A stretch of 64,000 nt of DNA from Methanospirillum lacunae (GCF_003173355.1 NZ_QGMY01000001.1:1-64000); one strand, 5' to 3'; shown: positions 9,063 to 18,540, counted from the stretch's first letter. Notes: generated by a model from the letters alone, not told the origin. Made by a program: numbers and translations.

Positions 9063-10475
9063 ATGGCAACATTTTTCGATCTCATCATAGGAAACATCAG
9101 AACCTGTATCGTTCTCCTGCAGATGGTTTGCGTGATCATCGTCATCACGTATTTGATCATGAGATCACGCTTTTTTATAGATTTTCAAAATAGGGCACTC
9201 ACCTGGAAGAGTTCGATCCTTATGATCCTGCTCTTTGGTCTTGTATCTATATACGGGACTGAAAGTGGAATCTATGCTTTTGGTGCTCAGATAAATATCA
9301 GGGACCTCGGCCCTATGGCAGCGGGTCTGACCTGTGGACCGCTGGTCGGGCTAGGAGCGGGTATCATCGGCGGGCTATACCGGTACTTCATTACAGGGGG
9401 TATCTCTCAACTTGCCTGCACCATAGCTGCCATCATTGCGGGCCTTATTGGTGGAACAGTCTATCTCCTCAACAAAAAGCAGTTCATTGGTGTTAAAGGT
9501 GCGATTATTACCGCGGGCTGCATGGAACTTATTCATATGGGGCTCGTACTTCTGCTTGGAAAGCCTTTTGATCAGGCACTCGCACTTGTCTTACAGGTAG
9601 TTCTCCCTATGACTATTGCAAACATGGTTGGGATCGGAATATTCTCTTTCATCTACATGAATCTGATTCAGGAACGAGAAACTGCCAATGAACGTGATCG
9701 GATTAGGACAGATCTTCAACGGAAACAGGCAGAACTCTCTATTGCACGCGATATCCAACTCAGCTTTCTCCCAGACACAATCCCCTCAATAAATGGATAC
9801 CAGATTTCACCCGTCAGCCTGCCAGCCCGGGAGGTTGGTGGAGACTTTTACGATGTCATCATCCCGGTTTCACAGGATAAAATAGGGATCCTGATCGCAG
9901 ACGTATCTGGAAAAGGAGTGCCTGCAGCCTTGTTCATGGCCCTCTCCCGGACGATTACCCGTACCAATGCAACATGGCATAAATCTGCAGTGAGCGTGAT
10001 CACAGAGACAAACACAATGATCTGCGCTGATGCACGATCAGGTATGTTTGTCACTCTTTTCTTCGGCGTGCTAAATCCAGACAGACGGACTTTCACCTAT
10101 GTTAATGCAGGGCACAACCACCCACTCATATTCAGGGATAACGGCACCAAAGAGGAACTCACCACTACCGGCCCCGCGCTCGGGATCATGGACGATATCA
10201 GGTATACAGAACAGACTACAACCATCAATCCTGGTGATATCATGGTCATGTATACTGATGGTGTCACCGAATCTGTAAACCGAAACAATGAGGAATTTGG
10301 TGTAGAACGACTAGAATCAATCATTGACGAGCATCGATGCTCTTCTGCTGAAGAGATCAGGGATGTCATCATAAAAACAGTAAATGAATATACTGATGGA
10401 CAGGATCAATTCGACGATATCACGATAATAGTTATGAAAGGAGAGGAACACGGCAGTTTCTGTACTGGAACCTAA
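9063..10475 (+). CDS. Membrane SpoIIE-type protein phosphatase (5TM/LYT sensor plus PP2C)
   Basis: The protein has 470 residues. The first 200 are hydrophobic, with about six membrane helices that resemble the 5TM-5TMR_LYT sensor domain (GPLVGLGAGIIGGLYRYF). A short coiled segment (205-232) leads to a SpoIIE/RsbU PP2C phosphatase: REVGGDFYD around Asp261, ADVSGKG at 279-285, AGHNHPL, YTDGVTES around Asp399, and DDIT at 451-454. All metal-binding aspartates expected in active enzymes appear present. In bacteria such phosphatases act on anti-sigma-factor antagonists, which archaea lack, so the substrate here is unknown. GTGAG at 9055-9059 precedes the ATG. The thioesterase gene follows 54 bp downstream. 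Confidence 0.9.
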   Translation: MATFFDLIIGNIRTCIVLLQMVCVIIVITYLIMRSRFFIDFQNRALTWKSSILMILLFGLVSIYGTESGIYAFGAQINIRDLGPMAAGLTCGPLVGLGAGIIGGLYRYFITGGISQLACTIAAIIAGLIGGTVYLLNKKQFIGVKGAIITAGCMELIHMGLVLLLGKPFDQALALVLQVVLPMTIANMVGIGIFSFIYMNLIQERETANERDRIRTDLQRKQAELSIARDIQLSFLPDTIPSINGYQISPVSLPAREVGGDFYDVIIPVSQDKIGILIADVSGKGVPAALFMALSRTITRTNATWHKSAVSVITETNTMICADARSGMFVTLFFGVLNPDRRTFTYVNAGHNHPLIFRDNGTKEELTTTGPALGIMDDIRYTEQTTTINPGDIMVMYTDGVTESVNRNNEEFGVERLESIIDEHRCSSAEEIRDVIIKTVNEYTDGQDQFDDITIIVMKGEEHGSFCTGT

Positions 10476-10529
10476 CGATTCTCCTAATCATTCCGACAAA
10501 CCGATACCGGACAAATACAGACTTCTACT

Positions 10530-10922
10530 ATGGATGATGCAACAACATTCCTCAATGCAGATCCCTTTTCCAAACAACTTGGAATCAGGCTGATAAGTTC
10601 TTCACCAGGAAAGTCAACCCTCCATCTTGATATTTCAGAGAACCATCTCAACAGTCATGGAACAGTCCACGGAGGAGTAATCTTCTCCCTCGCTGATGTC
10701 GCCTTCGCCGTTGCCAGCAACACAAGCGGAATCCCTGCTGTTGCAATCAATACCAGCATTACCTATATGAAAGCCGCTTCATCAGGTACCCTGATTGCAG
10801 AGGCAAATGAGTTTTCATCAAACCCGAAACTCGGATCATATGTCGTGGAGGTGTATGATCAAAATAGGGAGAAGATTGCTGTTTTTCAGGGACTTGCATA
10901 CCGGAAGTCTCCAAGAAAATAA
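10530..10922 (+). CDS. PaaI-family hotdog thioesterase
   Basis: The 130-residue protein is a single hotdog-fold domain. The motif NSHGTVHGGVIFSLADVAFA is typical of PaaI-type acyl-CoA thioesterases, which hydrolyse aryl- or acyl-CoA. The natural substrate cannot be told. The gene follows the phosphatase on the same strand after 54 bp. A strong hairpin lies just downstream, shared with convergent htpX. Confidence 0.9.
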   Translation: MDDATTFLNADPFSKQLGIRLISSSPGKSTLHLDISENHLNSHGTVHGGVIFSLADVAFAVASNTSGIPAVAINTSITYMKAASSGTLIAEANEFSSNPKLGSYVVEVYDQNREKIAVFQGLAYRKSPRK

Positions 10923-10930
10923 TACAAAAG

Positions 10931-10960
10931 AAAAAAACAGCCAGATGGCTGTTTACATTT
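10931..10960. terminator. Bidirectional hairpin terminator
   Basis: A perfect 9-bp stem (AAACAGCCA, two-base loop, TGGCTGTTT; 10935-10954) sits between convergent genes. An A-run precedes it and a T-rich tract follows, so it can end transcripts from both strands. Confidence 0.75.
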
Positions 10961-10963
10961 GTT

Positions 10964-11983
10964 TTAATATCCACGCAGTTCTGACTCAACTTTGCGAAGG
11001 TTCTCAATCCGCTTCTCAAGTGGAGGATGAGTGGAGAAGAGACTTGCAAGAGTCTTGCCAGATATTGCTGGAATGATGTAGAAGGCGTTTGCTCCTTCTG
11101 CAGCAACCTTGGCCTCAGCAGGGATGTATTCCATACGGCCGCTAATCTTGGTTAATGCAGAGATGAGTGCTTCAGGATTATTGGTTATATATGCACTCCC
11201 TCTGTCTGCTGCAAACTCACGATACCGGGAAAGAGCCATCATCAGGAGTGTTGCAACCACCCAGACAACGGCGGCAACAATACCTGCAATGATCCAGGCA
11301 CCTGCTCCTCCTTCACGCCGATCAAAGATTGAGGCAAAGAGGAAGTTCTGCATGATCATTGATGCGATCATCGCAATGAATGAAGCTAGTGTCATAGTGA
11401 GGATATCACGATTCTTTATATGTGAGAGCTCATGGGCTAAGACCGCTTCAAGTTCCTGCTGATTCAGGGTCCTCATAATCGAATCAGTCACTGCGACCAC
11501 TGCATGAGTCGGGCTTCTCCCGGTAGCAAATGCATTCGGGATAGGTGACTGCATTACTGCAACTTTTGGTTTTGGAAGGCCTGCTTCAGTACAGAGTTTT
11601 TCAATCATCCTGTGAAGGCCGGGTTCTTCATCCTCTTCGACAATACGGGCACCGGTGGACATCAGAACCAGTTTGTCAGAGAAGAAGTACTGGACAAGAC
11701 CCATGACAACTGAGATGATAATAATAAATCCGATACTCAGTTTGAGTGCCATGAGGATGCCGATAAATACAAGATATACCAGGAGGAGCAGGGACCAGGT
11801 GATAAAAACCCGGTAGGTCAAACCCCAGTCACGTTTCCAGATCATAGTATATACGTATGCGAGCACGTCATCATAAACATTATCTGCAAAGTTCCAGATT
11901 ATCCCGGAAATTTCACCTTCTTCTGCAGAACGAGCAGTTTCCTGAAGAGAAACCTTATCAGGAGAAAAAGAATAATCAACCAA
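10964..11983 (-). CDS. htpX: HtpX-like membrane zinc metalloprotease
   Basis: The 339-residue protein is an M48 family membrane protease that degrades damaged membrane proteins. The zinc motif HELSH is at 184-188, with the third ligand in SRYREFAADRGS. Hydrophobic segments lie around 60-100 and 195-255, the second block between the two zinc-ligand motifs. The first 46 residues are polar and lie before the usual family start, so translation might begin at Met47 (MIWKRDWG). It ends in a hairpin shared with the thioesterase gene and is divergent from proC. Confidence 0.93.
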   Translation of the reverse strand: MVDYSFSPDKVSLQETARSAEEGEISGIIWNFADNVYDDVLAYVYTMIWKRDWGLTYRVFITWSLLLLVYLVFIGILMALKLSIGFIIIISVVMGLVQYFFSDKLVLMSTGARIVEEDEEPGLHRMIEKLCTEAGLPKPKVAVMQSPIPNAFATGRSPTHAVVAVTDSIMRTLNQQELEAVLAHELSHIKNRDILTMTLASFIAMIASMIMQNFLFASIFDRREGGAGAWIIAGIVAAVVWVVATLLMMALSRYREFAADRGSAYITNNPEALISALTKISGRMEYIPAEAKVAAEGANAFYIIPAISGKTLASLFSTHPPLEKRIENLRKVESELRGY

Positions 11984-12058
11984 AACTCATTCTATCGGAT
12001 TGATTACACCGGTGATCCCGCATCAGAACTGATAAACCATCAAAATCAACCTGGTACC

Positions 12059-12877
12059 ATGAAGTCCATCGGGTTTATCGGATACGGACAGATGAACTGT
12101 ATGCTTGTGGAGGGGTTTTTACAGACCTCTGCTCTTAATCCAGAAGATATCATCATCAGTACCAGAACCAGGGAAAAGGTAAACCCACTGCTTGAAAGAT
12201 ATCCTGAAATCAGGATTGCTACATGTAACAGTGAGGTAGCAGAAGTAGCAGACCTGATAATTATCGGGGTCAAACCACTTGAGGTAACCGGGATCCTCAA
12301 AGAGATCAGTGGAGTCAGAGACAATGAGATTCATATCATCTCACTTGCGGCATGTGTCAGTACTGATCTGCTAGCACAGATTCATCCAGGAAAGATAACA
12401 AGAATCCTCCCTTCAGTCTGTTCAACTGTTGGCGAAGGGATCTCACTTTGCTACCACCACCACAGAGTAACTCCAGACTGTGCGAGATATGTCGAGGAAC
12501 TCTTTACTGCTATCAGCACCGTTAAATTAGTAAAAGAGGAACTCTTTGAACCTGCAGGAGACATGATGAGTTGTGCTCCTGCCTTTCTCTCACGGTTTTT
12601 TCTTGAGTTCGCCCTGGCAGGTTCACGACATAGTACACTCACACTCAATGAATGTCTTGAGATGGTTGTATCCACTGCATTTGGTACAGCTCTTATGCTT
12701 CAGGAAGGAATGGAGCCGGAAGATCTGATACGAAGGGTAGCCACACCAGGAGGAATCACAGAAGAAGGAGTAAAAATACTTGAGAGAGATCTCCCTGCTG
12801 TCTTTGACAGACTCTTTGAAACAACATTATCAAAGTATGATCTTGTCAAAACCAGGGTATCAGAGACCTTCAATTAA
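12059..12877 (+). CDS. proC: Pyrroline-5-carboxylate reductase
   Basis: The 272-residue protein reduces 1-pyrroline-5-carboxylate to proline with NAD(P)H. The N-terminal Rossmann motif GFIGYGQM is followed by the family segment IIIGVKPLEV. The C-terminal dimerisation domain contains ATPGGITEEGV, the usual PGGTT-like signature. One oddity is that the substrate region is more divergent than in textbook ProC (SCAPAFLSRF in place of the usual GSGPAY). A related NAD(P)-binding enzyme cannot be excluded. The next gene follows after about 50 bp. Confidence 0.85.
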   Translation: MKSIGFIGYGQMNCMLVEGFLQTSALNPEDIIISTRTREKVNPLLERYPEIRIATCNSEVAEVADLIIIGVKPLEVTGILKEISGVRDNEIHIISLAACVSTDLLAQIHPGKITRILPSVCSTVGEGISLCYHHHRVTPDCARYVEELFTAISTVKLVKEELFEPAGDMMSCAPAFLSRFFLEFALAGSRHSTLTLNECLEMVVSTAFGTALMLQEGMEPEDLIRRVATPGGITEEGVKILERDLPAVFDRLFETTLSKYDLVKTRVSETFN

Positions 12878-12930
12878 AAAACCATAATAAATCAGTATAG
12901 TTCGAATAAATGTGGAGATAAACAGGTAGT

Positions 12931-13380
12931 ATGGAATATGCTTCAGGTACCCAGGGACGAATCTTTTATATCAGATTTGATCATGGAGAGAATCTTCTAT
13001 CAGAACTACAGACCTTCATCAGCGAGAATAATATTCGATCTGGAATGATCCATCTTATTGGTGCCCTTTCGCAGGGAACCCTTGTCACCGGACCAAAAGA
13101 AACCGTTCTCCCCCCTGATCCGAATTGGCATTCATTTGATGATGCCCGGGAACTGGTGGGTATTGCAATGATAAGGGAGGGAACAGATGGTCCTGCAATC
13201 CATTTTCATTGTTCGACAGGACGGGGAGATTCATCTCTCACCGGATGTATCAGATCAGGAACAAAAGTATACATCGTAATAGAAGCAGTAATTACTGAGT
13301 TTGCAGGATTTACAGTGTTTACTGAAAAAAATGAAAAAATCGGCCTTGATCTTCCTATGCCACGCCAAAATCAGGAATAA
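12931..13380 (+). CDS. PPC/DUF296 domain protein
   Basis: This 149-residue protein is a single PPC (plant and prokaryote conserved, DUF296) domain. It has FDHGENLLSEL near the N-terminus, a GALS motif, and HFHCSTGRGDSSLTG with the His/Cys cluster typical of the trimeric fold. In plants the domain is attached to AT-hook proteins; prokaryotic single-domain members have no settled function. It is on the proC strand and may share its transcript. Confidence 0.85.
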   Translation: MEYASGTQGRIFYIRFDHGENLLSELQTFISENNIRSGMIHLIGALSQGTLVTGPKETVLPPDPNWHSFDDARELVGIAMIREGTDGPAIHFHCSTGRGDSSLTGCIRSGTKVYIVIEAVITEFAGFTVFTEKNEKIGLDLPMPRQNQE

Positions 13381-13394
13381 AATCTGATATTAGA

Positions 13395-14027
13395 TTAATT
13401 ACGGGACACCCCAATCCTGCTTTTTCGAGATTCAATACGAAACCCTAACGACTGAAGATATTTTTTTGCATTTCCTGAAGTATGGAGGAGGACTTCAACC
13501 AAGTCATCCTGCTCATCAACGTCACAGTACAGCCTGAATGAGTCAATAACCGAACAGGTGAGACCTGCATCTGAAGCAAACCGTACATGCTTGAGATAAC
13601 TGGTTCCGTAATATTGGGCCCTGAATTTGTCTGCAGACCTGATGTATACAGCATTGGTTCCACCACCCCGTCCCGGAACAATTGCCATGTCAGAGCCAGA
13701 GGTCATCAATGCTAATATTGAGGATCGATCTGCTAGTGCCAGATCGGCCATGATGATGGCAAGTGGTCCGGTGTTTGCGATACAAAAGATATCAATCGCC
13801 TCGTTCAGACCCTGATCCAGAATCTCAACCCGTACCTCTTCACCTTCAGGGAGTGTAAACGAAGCAGTTGAGAGAATCAGTGGATCGCATCCGGCACTCC
13901 TTATTGCACCTACAACATCGCGGAGCATGGCCAGGGCAAAGATCTCACGCTCCTCATCATTAAGTACGCATGAGAGACGTGTCTTAGGATTTTTCGGTTT
14001 AAAAGGGATTACTACCGGAACTCGCAT
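13395..14027 (-). CDS. cofC: 2-phospho-L-lactate guanylyltransferase (CofC)
   Basis: CofC activates 2-phospho-L-lactate (or phosphoenolpyruvate) with GTP in coenzyme F420 synthesis. The family signature VIPFKPKNPKTRLS is at the N-terminus, and a Gly-rich GRGGGTNA follows near the middle. The frame extends upstream to ATG 14042 and TTG 14045, but ATG 14027 is chosen because it places the conserved segment at the usual distance and has GTGAT four bases upstream. It is divergent from cofG with about 130 bp between starts, consistent with co-regulated F420 genes. Confidence 0.93.
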   Translation of the reverse strand: MRVPVVIPFKPKNPKTRLSCVLNDEEREIFALAMLRDVVGAIRSAGCDPLILSTASFTLPEGEEVRVEILDQGLNEAIDIFCIANTGPLAIIMADLALADRSSILALMTSGSDMAIVPGRGGGTNAVYIRSADKFRAQYYGTSYLKHVRFASDAGLTCSVIDSFRLYCDVDEQDDLVEVLLHTSGNAKKYLQSLGFRIESRKSRIGVSRN

Positions 14028-14156
14028 GGTATCACAGGCCATCAATGACTGCTGTTACATGGTTAGCCGGAGTACGGGTTAAAGGAACCTGAGATGTCTT
14101 CATCAAAGACCGATTGATTACCCAGTACTACTAAAGTTAACCTGAACTTTCCAGAT

Positions 14157-15194
14157 ATGCCACCTGAAATCAACCCATCATTAGGACAACGTTCTAAGAT
14201 TATTCACGGAGAAGAAGGGATCATCACCTTTTCCCGCAATGTCTTCCTTCCTCTTACATTCGTCTGCCAAAACCACTGTGGATACTGTACGTTCAGGCAG
14301 CCTCCCGGCACCGGATGCATGACCGAACCACACCAGGTACAAGAGATCCTTTCTAAAGGTCAGATATTCGGATGTACAGAGGCACTCTTCACCTTTGGTG
14401 AAAGACCTGAACTGGTTGCCGGGTTTCAACCTTATCTGAAATCTCTCGGCTACTCTACGATCCTTGAATACTGCGAGGAGATGTCAAAGCGTGCTTTAAA
14501 GGCCGGCATCCTGCCGCATACCAATGCAGGTGTTCTTACCAGTGAGGAGATGGAACGCCTTAAACCCCTGAACGCAAGCATGGGCCTGATGCTTGAGACA
14601 ACAGCCGATATCCCTGCACACAGAGGATCACCGGGAAAGGCTCCGGAGGTACGGATAGAAATGATAGAAGAGGCGGGAAGACAGAAGATCCCGTTTACCA
14701 CAGGACTCCTGATCGGAATCGGTGAGACCCGGGAAGACCGGAAAGAATCACTCCAGGTAATCAGCGATCTGCACCGCAGACACGATCATATCCAGGAGAT
14801 CATCATCCAGAACTTCTGCCCAAAACCAGGCACTGATATGGCTGCATACCCGGGGGCAACTACTGAGATCATGAAGGATACAATCAGTCTGGCAGATGAG
14901 ATACTACCAGAAGACATCTCAATTCAGATACCACCTAATCTTGCCGATTCCCGTACACTGCTCAGGTTCGGGGTGACTGATCTCGGCGGGGTCTCACCCG
15001 TAACCCCAGACTATGTAAACCCTGAACACCCCTGGCCGGGAATTGAGGAACTCAAAGGCCTGACCAGAGGATATAGCCTGCGTGAGCGTCTCTGTATTTA
15101 TCCGAAATACATCAGAAAAGGGTGGTATCCACCAGGTCTGAAGGATTATATCATGAGGCTGGAGAACAGAATCACTGAGAGAGGAATGCAATGA
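14157..15194 (+). CDS. cofG: 7,8-didemethyl-8-hydroxy-5-deazariboflavin synthase subunit 1 (CofG)
   Basis: CofG is the radical SAM half of FO synthase. With CofH it builds the deazaflavin core of F420 from tyrosine and a flavin precursor. The CxxxCxxC cluster is at Cys37, 41 and 44 (CQNHCGYC), followed by TFRQPPG. The length of 345 residues fits the family. No cofH lies in the window. It overlaps purC by the four bases ATGA, so the two are translationally coupled. Confidence 0.95.
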   Translation: MPPEINPSLGQRSKIIHGEEGIITFSRNVFLPLTFVCQNHCGYCTFRQPPGTGCMTEPHQVQEILSKGQIFGCTEALFTFGERPELVAGFQPYLKSLGYSTILEYCEEMSKRALKAGILPHTNAGVLTSEEMERLKPLNASMGLMLETTADIPAHRGSPGKAPEVRIEMIEEAGRQKIPFTTGLLIGIGETREDRKESLQVISDLHRRHDHIQEIIIQNFCPKPGTDMAAYPGATTEIMKDTISLADEILPEDISIQIPPNLADSRTLLRFGVTDLGGVSPVTPDYVNPEHPWPGIEELKGLTRGYSLRERLCIYPKYIRKGWYPPGLKDYIMRLENRITERGMQ

Positions 15195-15907
15195 GCATGG
15201 AGACCCCCCTGTATGAGGGGAAGGCCAAATCAGTGTACCAGACTCAAAATCCGGATGAACTGAGGGTTGTCTTCCGCAATGACATGACCGCTTTCAATGG
15301 TGTCAAGCACGACCAGTTTGAGAATAAAGGGCGGTTCAATGCGACTGCATCAGAGTTTTTCATGCGCCTTCTTGAAGAAAAAGGTGTTTCTACCCATTTT
15401 ATCAACAGGCCTGACCCAGATACCATGATCGTCAAAAAACTCCAGATGATCCCACTCGAGGTAATTGTCAGGAACGTTGCTGCCGGTTCAATGGTGAAAA
15501 AGTACCCGATTCAGGAAGGCACTGTCCTTAATCCACCGGTTGTTGCGATCGATTACAAGGATGATGAACGCGGGGACCCGATGATCAACGATGAGATCAT
15601 TTTCGCATTAGGAATCCTGAATCCAGAAGAACTTGGAGCAGTAAAGAAAGCAGCCCTTCGCATAAACGAAATCCTTTCAGTATTCTTTGATGAATATGGG
15701 ATCAGGCTGGTTGACTTCAAACTGGAATTTGGAAAGGCAAAGGGTGCCATTATCCTCGGCGATGAGATCAGCATGGATTCAATGCGTCTCTGGGATAAGA
15801 GGACTGGAGAGTCGTTTGACAAGGATGTGTACCGGTTTGAGAAAGGAGACGTTATGACCGCATACCGCCGTGTCCTTGAGAGGATCATTCCGGGCTTTGG
15901 AGGATAA
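15191..15907 (+). CDS. purC: SAICAR synthetase
   Basis: PurC joins CAIR with aspartate in purine synthesis, using ATP. The 238-residue protein has the N-terminal YEGKAKSVY motif, the EVIVRNVAAGS block and the C-terminal VDFKLEFG and DKDVYR segments typical of the family. Translation may start at 15191 (overlapping cofG) or at ATG 15197. Pairing with cofG is not functionally obvious. A 150-bp spacer with a directly repeated CCGGGTATT (15951-15968) follows. Confidence 0.96.
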   Translation: MSMETPLYEGKAKSVYQTQNPDELRVVFRNDMTAFNGVKHDQFENKGRFNATASEFFMRLLEEKGVSTHFINRPDPDTMIVKKLQMIPLEVIVRNVAAGSMVKKYPIQEGTVLNPPVVAIDYKDDERGDPMINDEIIFALGILNPEELGAVKKAALRINEILSVFFDEYGIRLVDFKLEFGKAKGAIILGDEISMDSMRLWDKRTGESFDKDVYRFEKGDVMTAYRRVLERIIPGFGG

Positions 15908-16058
15908 ATCCCTTCATTTCCCCACAGTTATGTTACTCCCAGTGACCAAATCCGGGTATTCCGGGTATTAAAGATGGGATACCTGGATCAGGAGAAAAAA
16001 ATCCTTGATTTTATGGTTCATCACAGCAAAATTCGTTCAGAAAGGATAGAGTGATAAC

Positions 16059-16337
16059 ATGAGTACAGAGCAGGAAGACGCAGTAAAGGCGTGGGCAGAA
16101 GGATATGCAAAGGAACATGGATGGATCCTTAACCCTGATGACAAACAGCGCGAGGCAGTAATCAAAGGACTTGCTCGCAATACTGAGCGGTTCGGATTCA
16201 GATATTGTCCTTGCAGGATCAGGTCAGGAGATCTTGAAAAGGACAAGCGTATCATTTGTCCATGCGTGTTTCACCAGGATGAACTGGACCAGGCTGGTCA
16301 CTGTACATGTAATTTCTTTTATGACAAAGATGAGTAA
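16059..16337 (+). CDS. Ferredoxin:thioredoxin reductase-like catalytic protein
   Basis: The 92-residue protein resembles the catalytic beta subunit of ferredoxin:thioredoxin reductase, which uses a [4Fe-4S] cluster next to a redox disulfide. It contains CPC (Cys 50, 52), a second CPC 14 residues later and a final HCTC. Plant enzymes end in CHC; here the His precedes the first Cys and Thr sits between the two. All six cysteines are kept. It would move electrons from ferredoxin to a thioredoxin-like partner; none is encoded nearby. Confidence 0.85.
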   Translation: MSTEQEDAVKAWAEGYAKEHGWILNPDDKQREAVIKGLARNTERFGFRYCPCRIRSGDLEKDKRIICPCVFHQDELDQAGHCTCNFFYDKDE

Positions 16338-16380
16338 TCACCTCATTTTTCCTGCTCTTTATATCTTTTATTAATACAGG

Positions 16381-17148
16381 ATGCAAAAACCTGCCAACTC
16401 ATTTCGATATCTTGATACGCTGTATGCTCCTGATTATGTACCACAGGAAGCAGACATGGGATCATACTCTGCAATTCTCTCGGATGGATCCGAGTACGTA
16501 AGAGAAGGACTTGTTGAGAAGTGGCAGCGATGGGTGATCCTCATCCTGCTGCTCGTCATCCAGGCCTTCACAATCTGTATCATTCCGTTGTTCAATGGAT
16601 ACCTCGTCAGGATCTATGGATCAACCAGTAATGATGCCCCCAACATTGATGACTACAAGCGTCTCTTTGTTGACGGCTGGAAATTGAACATTGTCACCAT
16701 CCTCTACATGATTCCGGCAGTTATCGTCGGCGTAGTGCTTGGTCTTTTAAGCATTGCTCCAATCATGGCAGCAGTTCTTGGAAGAGGTCGCATAGACGAG
16801 ATTCTGGGTTTAGTTGCAGGCAGCATCGGGCTGGTTGTTACCGGTCTAATCTTTGCGATCATCACTTTGATCATGTACATGGCTTTTGTCCATTTCTCAA
16901 GAAGTGGCAAAATCATTGATGCATTCAGTGTTGGTGAAATTACAAAAAAGATAGGAGATGGAATCGGCTGGGCTTCCTATGTATTTATGTGGGTAATCAT
17001 CTGGATCATCTCAATGATTCTCTGTGTCATCATCATGGGGCTCAATGTTATTCCACCACTCGGTGTTACCGTTGGTATCGTGCTCACCCCACTCTGGGCA
17101 GTTTTCATTGCAAAAGTAACCCGCAACGTATATGACAACAAACTCTGA
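16381..17148 (+). CDS. DUF4013 family membrane protein
   Basis: The 255-residue protein has a polar first 45 residues, then about five hydrophobic helices (51-72, 102-130, 140-175, 203-225, 226-245). Its arrangement and the block YLVRIYGSTSNDAPNIDDYKRLF resemble the DUF4013 family, common in methanogens and of unknown function. Translation could also start at ATG 16456. A hairpin with a T-run ends the transcript. Confidence 0.7.
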   Translation: MQKPANSFRYLDTLYAPDYVPQEADMGSYSAILSDGSEYVREGLVEKWQRWVILILLLVIQAFTICIIPLFNGYLVRIYGSTSNDAPNIDDYKRLFVDGWKLNIVTILYMIPAVIVGVVLGLLSIAPIMAAVLGRGRIDEILGLVAGSIGLVVTGLIFAIITLIMYMAFVHFSRSGKIIDAFSVGEITKKIGDGIGWASYVFMWVIIWIISMILCVIIMGLNVIPPLGVTVGIVLTPLWAVFIAKVTRNVYDNKL

Positions 17149-17170
17149 TTGAAATCAGGGTTCTTTTTTT
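17145..17170 (+). terminator. Hairpin plus T-run terminator
   Basis: CTGATT and AATCAG form a six-base stem around GA just after the stop codon, followed by TTCTTTTTTT. It lies between convergent genes. Confidence 0.7.
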
Positions 17171-17183
17171 CCTAGTTTCCAGA

Positions 17184-17636
17184 TTATTCTGGTTTGACTA
17201 CCAGGACAGTAACCTGGCTCTGATGGACAACACCAGTGCTTACACTACCAAGGATTAACCTTCCAGCCATACCTTTGCCACTTGATCCAACTACAATCAG
17301 GTCATTTCCGTGTGACTGGGAGAACTCAATCAGGCCCTCAACTGCATCCCCGACACGGGTATGAATTGCAACTTCATAGCCTTCTTCTTTTGTAACTGCT
17401 CTTATAGAATCAAAGAGTTCATTTTCTTCCATTTGAAGAAGACTTGTATGGGTTGCACTGCCGTTTTTCTCGTGAACAACGATGTCCTGTTCAGCACACT
17501 GTGCATAGATTCGCGGCGGTATAACAAAGAGAAGATCCAATGTTGCGTTCAGCAGTTTTGCAAGCCTGACAGCATCGCGTAATGCTTTCATGCTTTCTGG
17601 TGAACCGTCAACACCAATGAGAATCCGCTTGTACAT
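17184..17636 (-). CDS. UspA-type universal stress protein
   Basis: The 150-residue protein is a single Usp domain. It starts MYKRILIGVDGS and ends with GSSGKGMAGRLILGS, which fits the ATP-binding pattern G-x2-G-x9-G-S/T. It is therefore probably the ATP-binding type. It is a soluble dimer by family; its stress and partner are unknown. Confidence 0.95.
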   Translation of the reverse strand: MYKRILIGVDGSPESMKALRDAVRLAKLLNATLDLLFVIPPRIYAQCAEQDIVVHEKNGSATHTSLLQMEENELFDSIRAVTKEEGYEVAIHTRVGDAVEGLIEFSQSHGNDLIVVGSSGKGMAGRLILGSVSTGVVHQSQVTVLVVKPE

Positions 17637-17730
17637 AGAATTTCTATCTGTTGCAGGGCATTAAAAGTTGATGAAATGACCCGGTGACCTGGCGAAAAAA
17701 ATAGGTGGATGAAGCGCTATCTAATAAGCC

Positions 17731-18540
17731 ATGATCCGTACACCGGTTTTCATACCTCTTATTGCCATTTTGTTGTTCTGCGGCCTCTTTCCGGGATCCG
17801 CTTTAGCAGATCAGGTTAACCTATCTGGAACAGACCTACTGAGCAAGGTCAGTTCATCACTTTCAAATGCACTCGATGAAGTAGATAGTAATATTTCAGA
17901 TACTGCAGGGGTGTTCAGTGGTGAAACACTCAAGACAGCATCTGCAGAGAAGATCGTAGCCAGGAACAAGATGAATATCCCTGGATGCGCTGGAATTGTT
18001 CTGGTGGCAGGTAATACTACCCTCAATACGCTGAATGAATCATATATCAACCCTCAGCAGATAGAGACCATAAAAAGTGATCCATCAGTATTGAATGCGA
18101 TTGCAATCCTCAAACCACGGACTGGTAATGCAAATCCACGTGCCGGGGACAATATGATCCTCGTCACCCGCCCGGCAGTGGTAGATGAACAGAACGGAGC
18201 GGCAATCGCAGTTCTGCTTTCAGCTCCCTTCTGCAAAGCAGTCTTTGATCCCCAGGTAAAAGATACTGATGCAATTGCGATGGTGATGCAGCCTGATGGC
18301 ACCATCCTGTACATATCAGATTCATCTGAAATGGACAAAATCCCTCCTGACAACTATGTTACCGAGTATCCATCATTCAGAGATGTAAAAAATGCCATGA
18401 TTAAGGAGAAAGAAGGGCATATCTCATATGAACTATGGCGACCTGATCCAACAGAACCCAAGGGCAGAGAAGCATACTGGGACACTATTTATCAGAATGG
18501 AGCAGAATGGCGTGTGCTTGTTGCACAGGCTATCAGGTAA
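17731..18540 (+). CDS. Secreted cache-domain sensor-like protein without output domain
   Basis: The 269-residue protein has a signal peptide (cleavage after ALA, residue 26) and then one extracellular cache-like domain. The C-terminal half (MVMQPDGTILYISDSSEMD, then YWDTIYQNGAEWRVLVAQAI) parallels the first cache domain of the protein at 34945. There is no second membrane helix, HAMP or kinase domain. It is probably exported and binds a small ligand; how a signal would enter the cell is unclear. Confidence 0.75.
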   Translation: MIRTPVFIPLIAILLFCGLFPGSALADQVNLSGTDLLSKVSSSLSNALDEVDSNISDTAGVFSGETLKTASAEKIVARNKMNIPGCAGIVLVAGNTTLNTLNESYINPQQIETIKSDPSVLNAIAILKPRTGNANPRAGDNMILVTRPAVVDEQNGAAIAVLLSAPFCKAVFDPQVKDTDAIAMVMQPDGTILYISDSSEMDKIPPDNYVTEYPSFRDVKNAMIKEKEGHISYELWRPDPTEPKGREAYWDTIYQNGAEWRVLVAQAIR

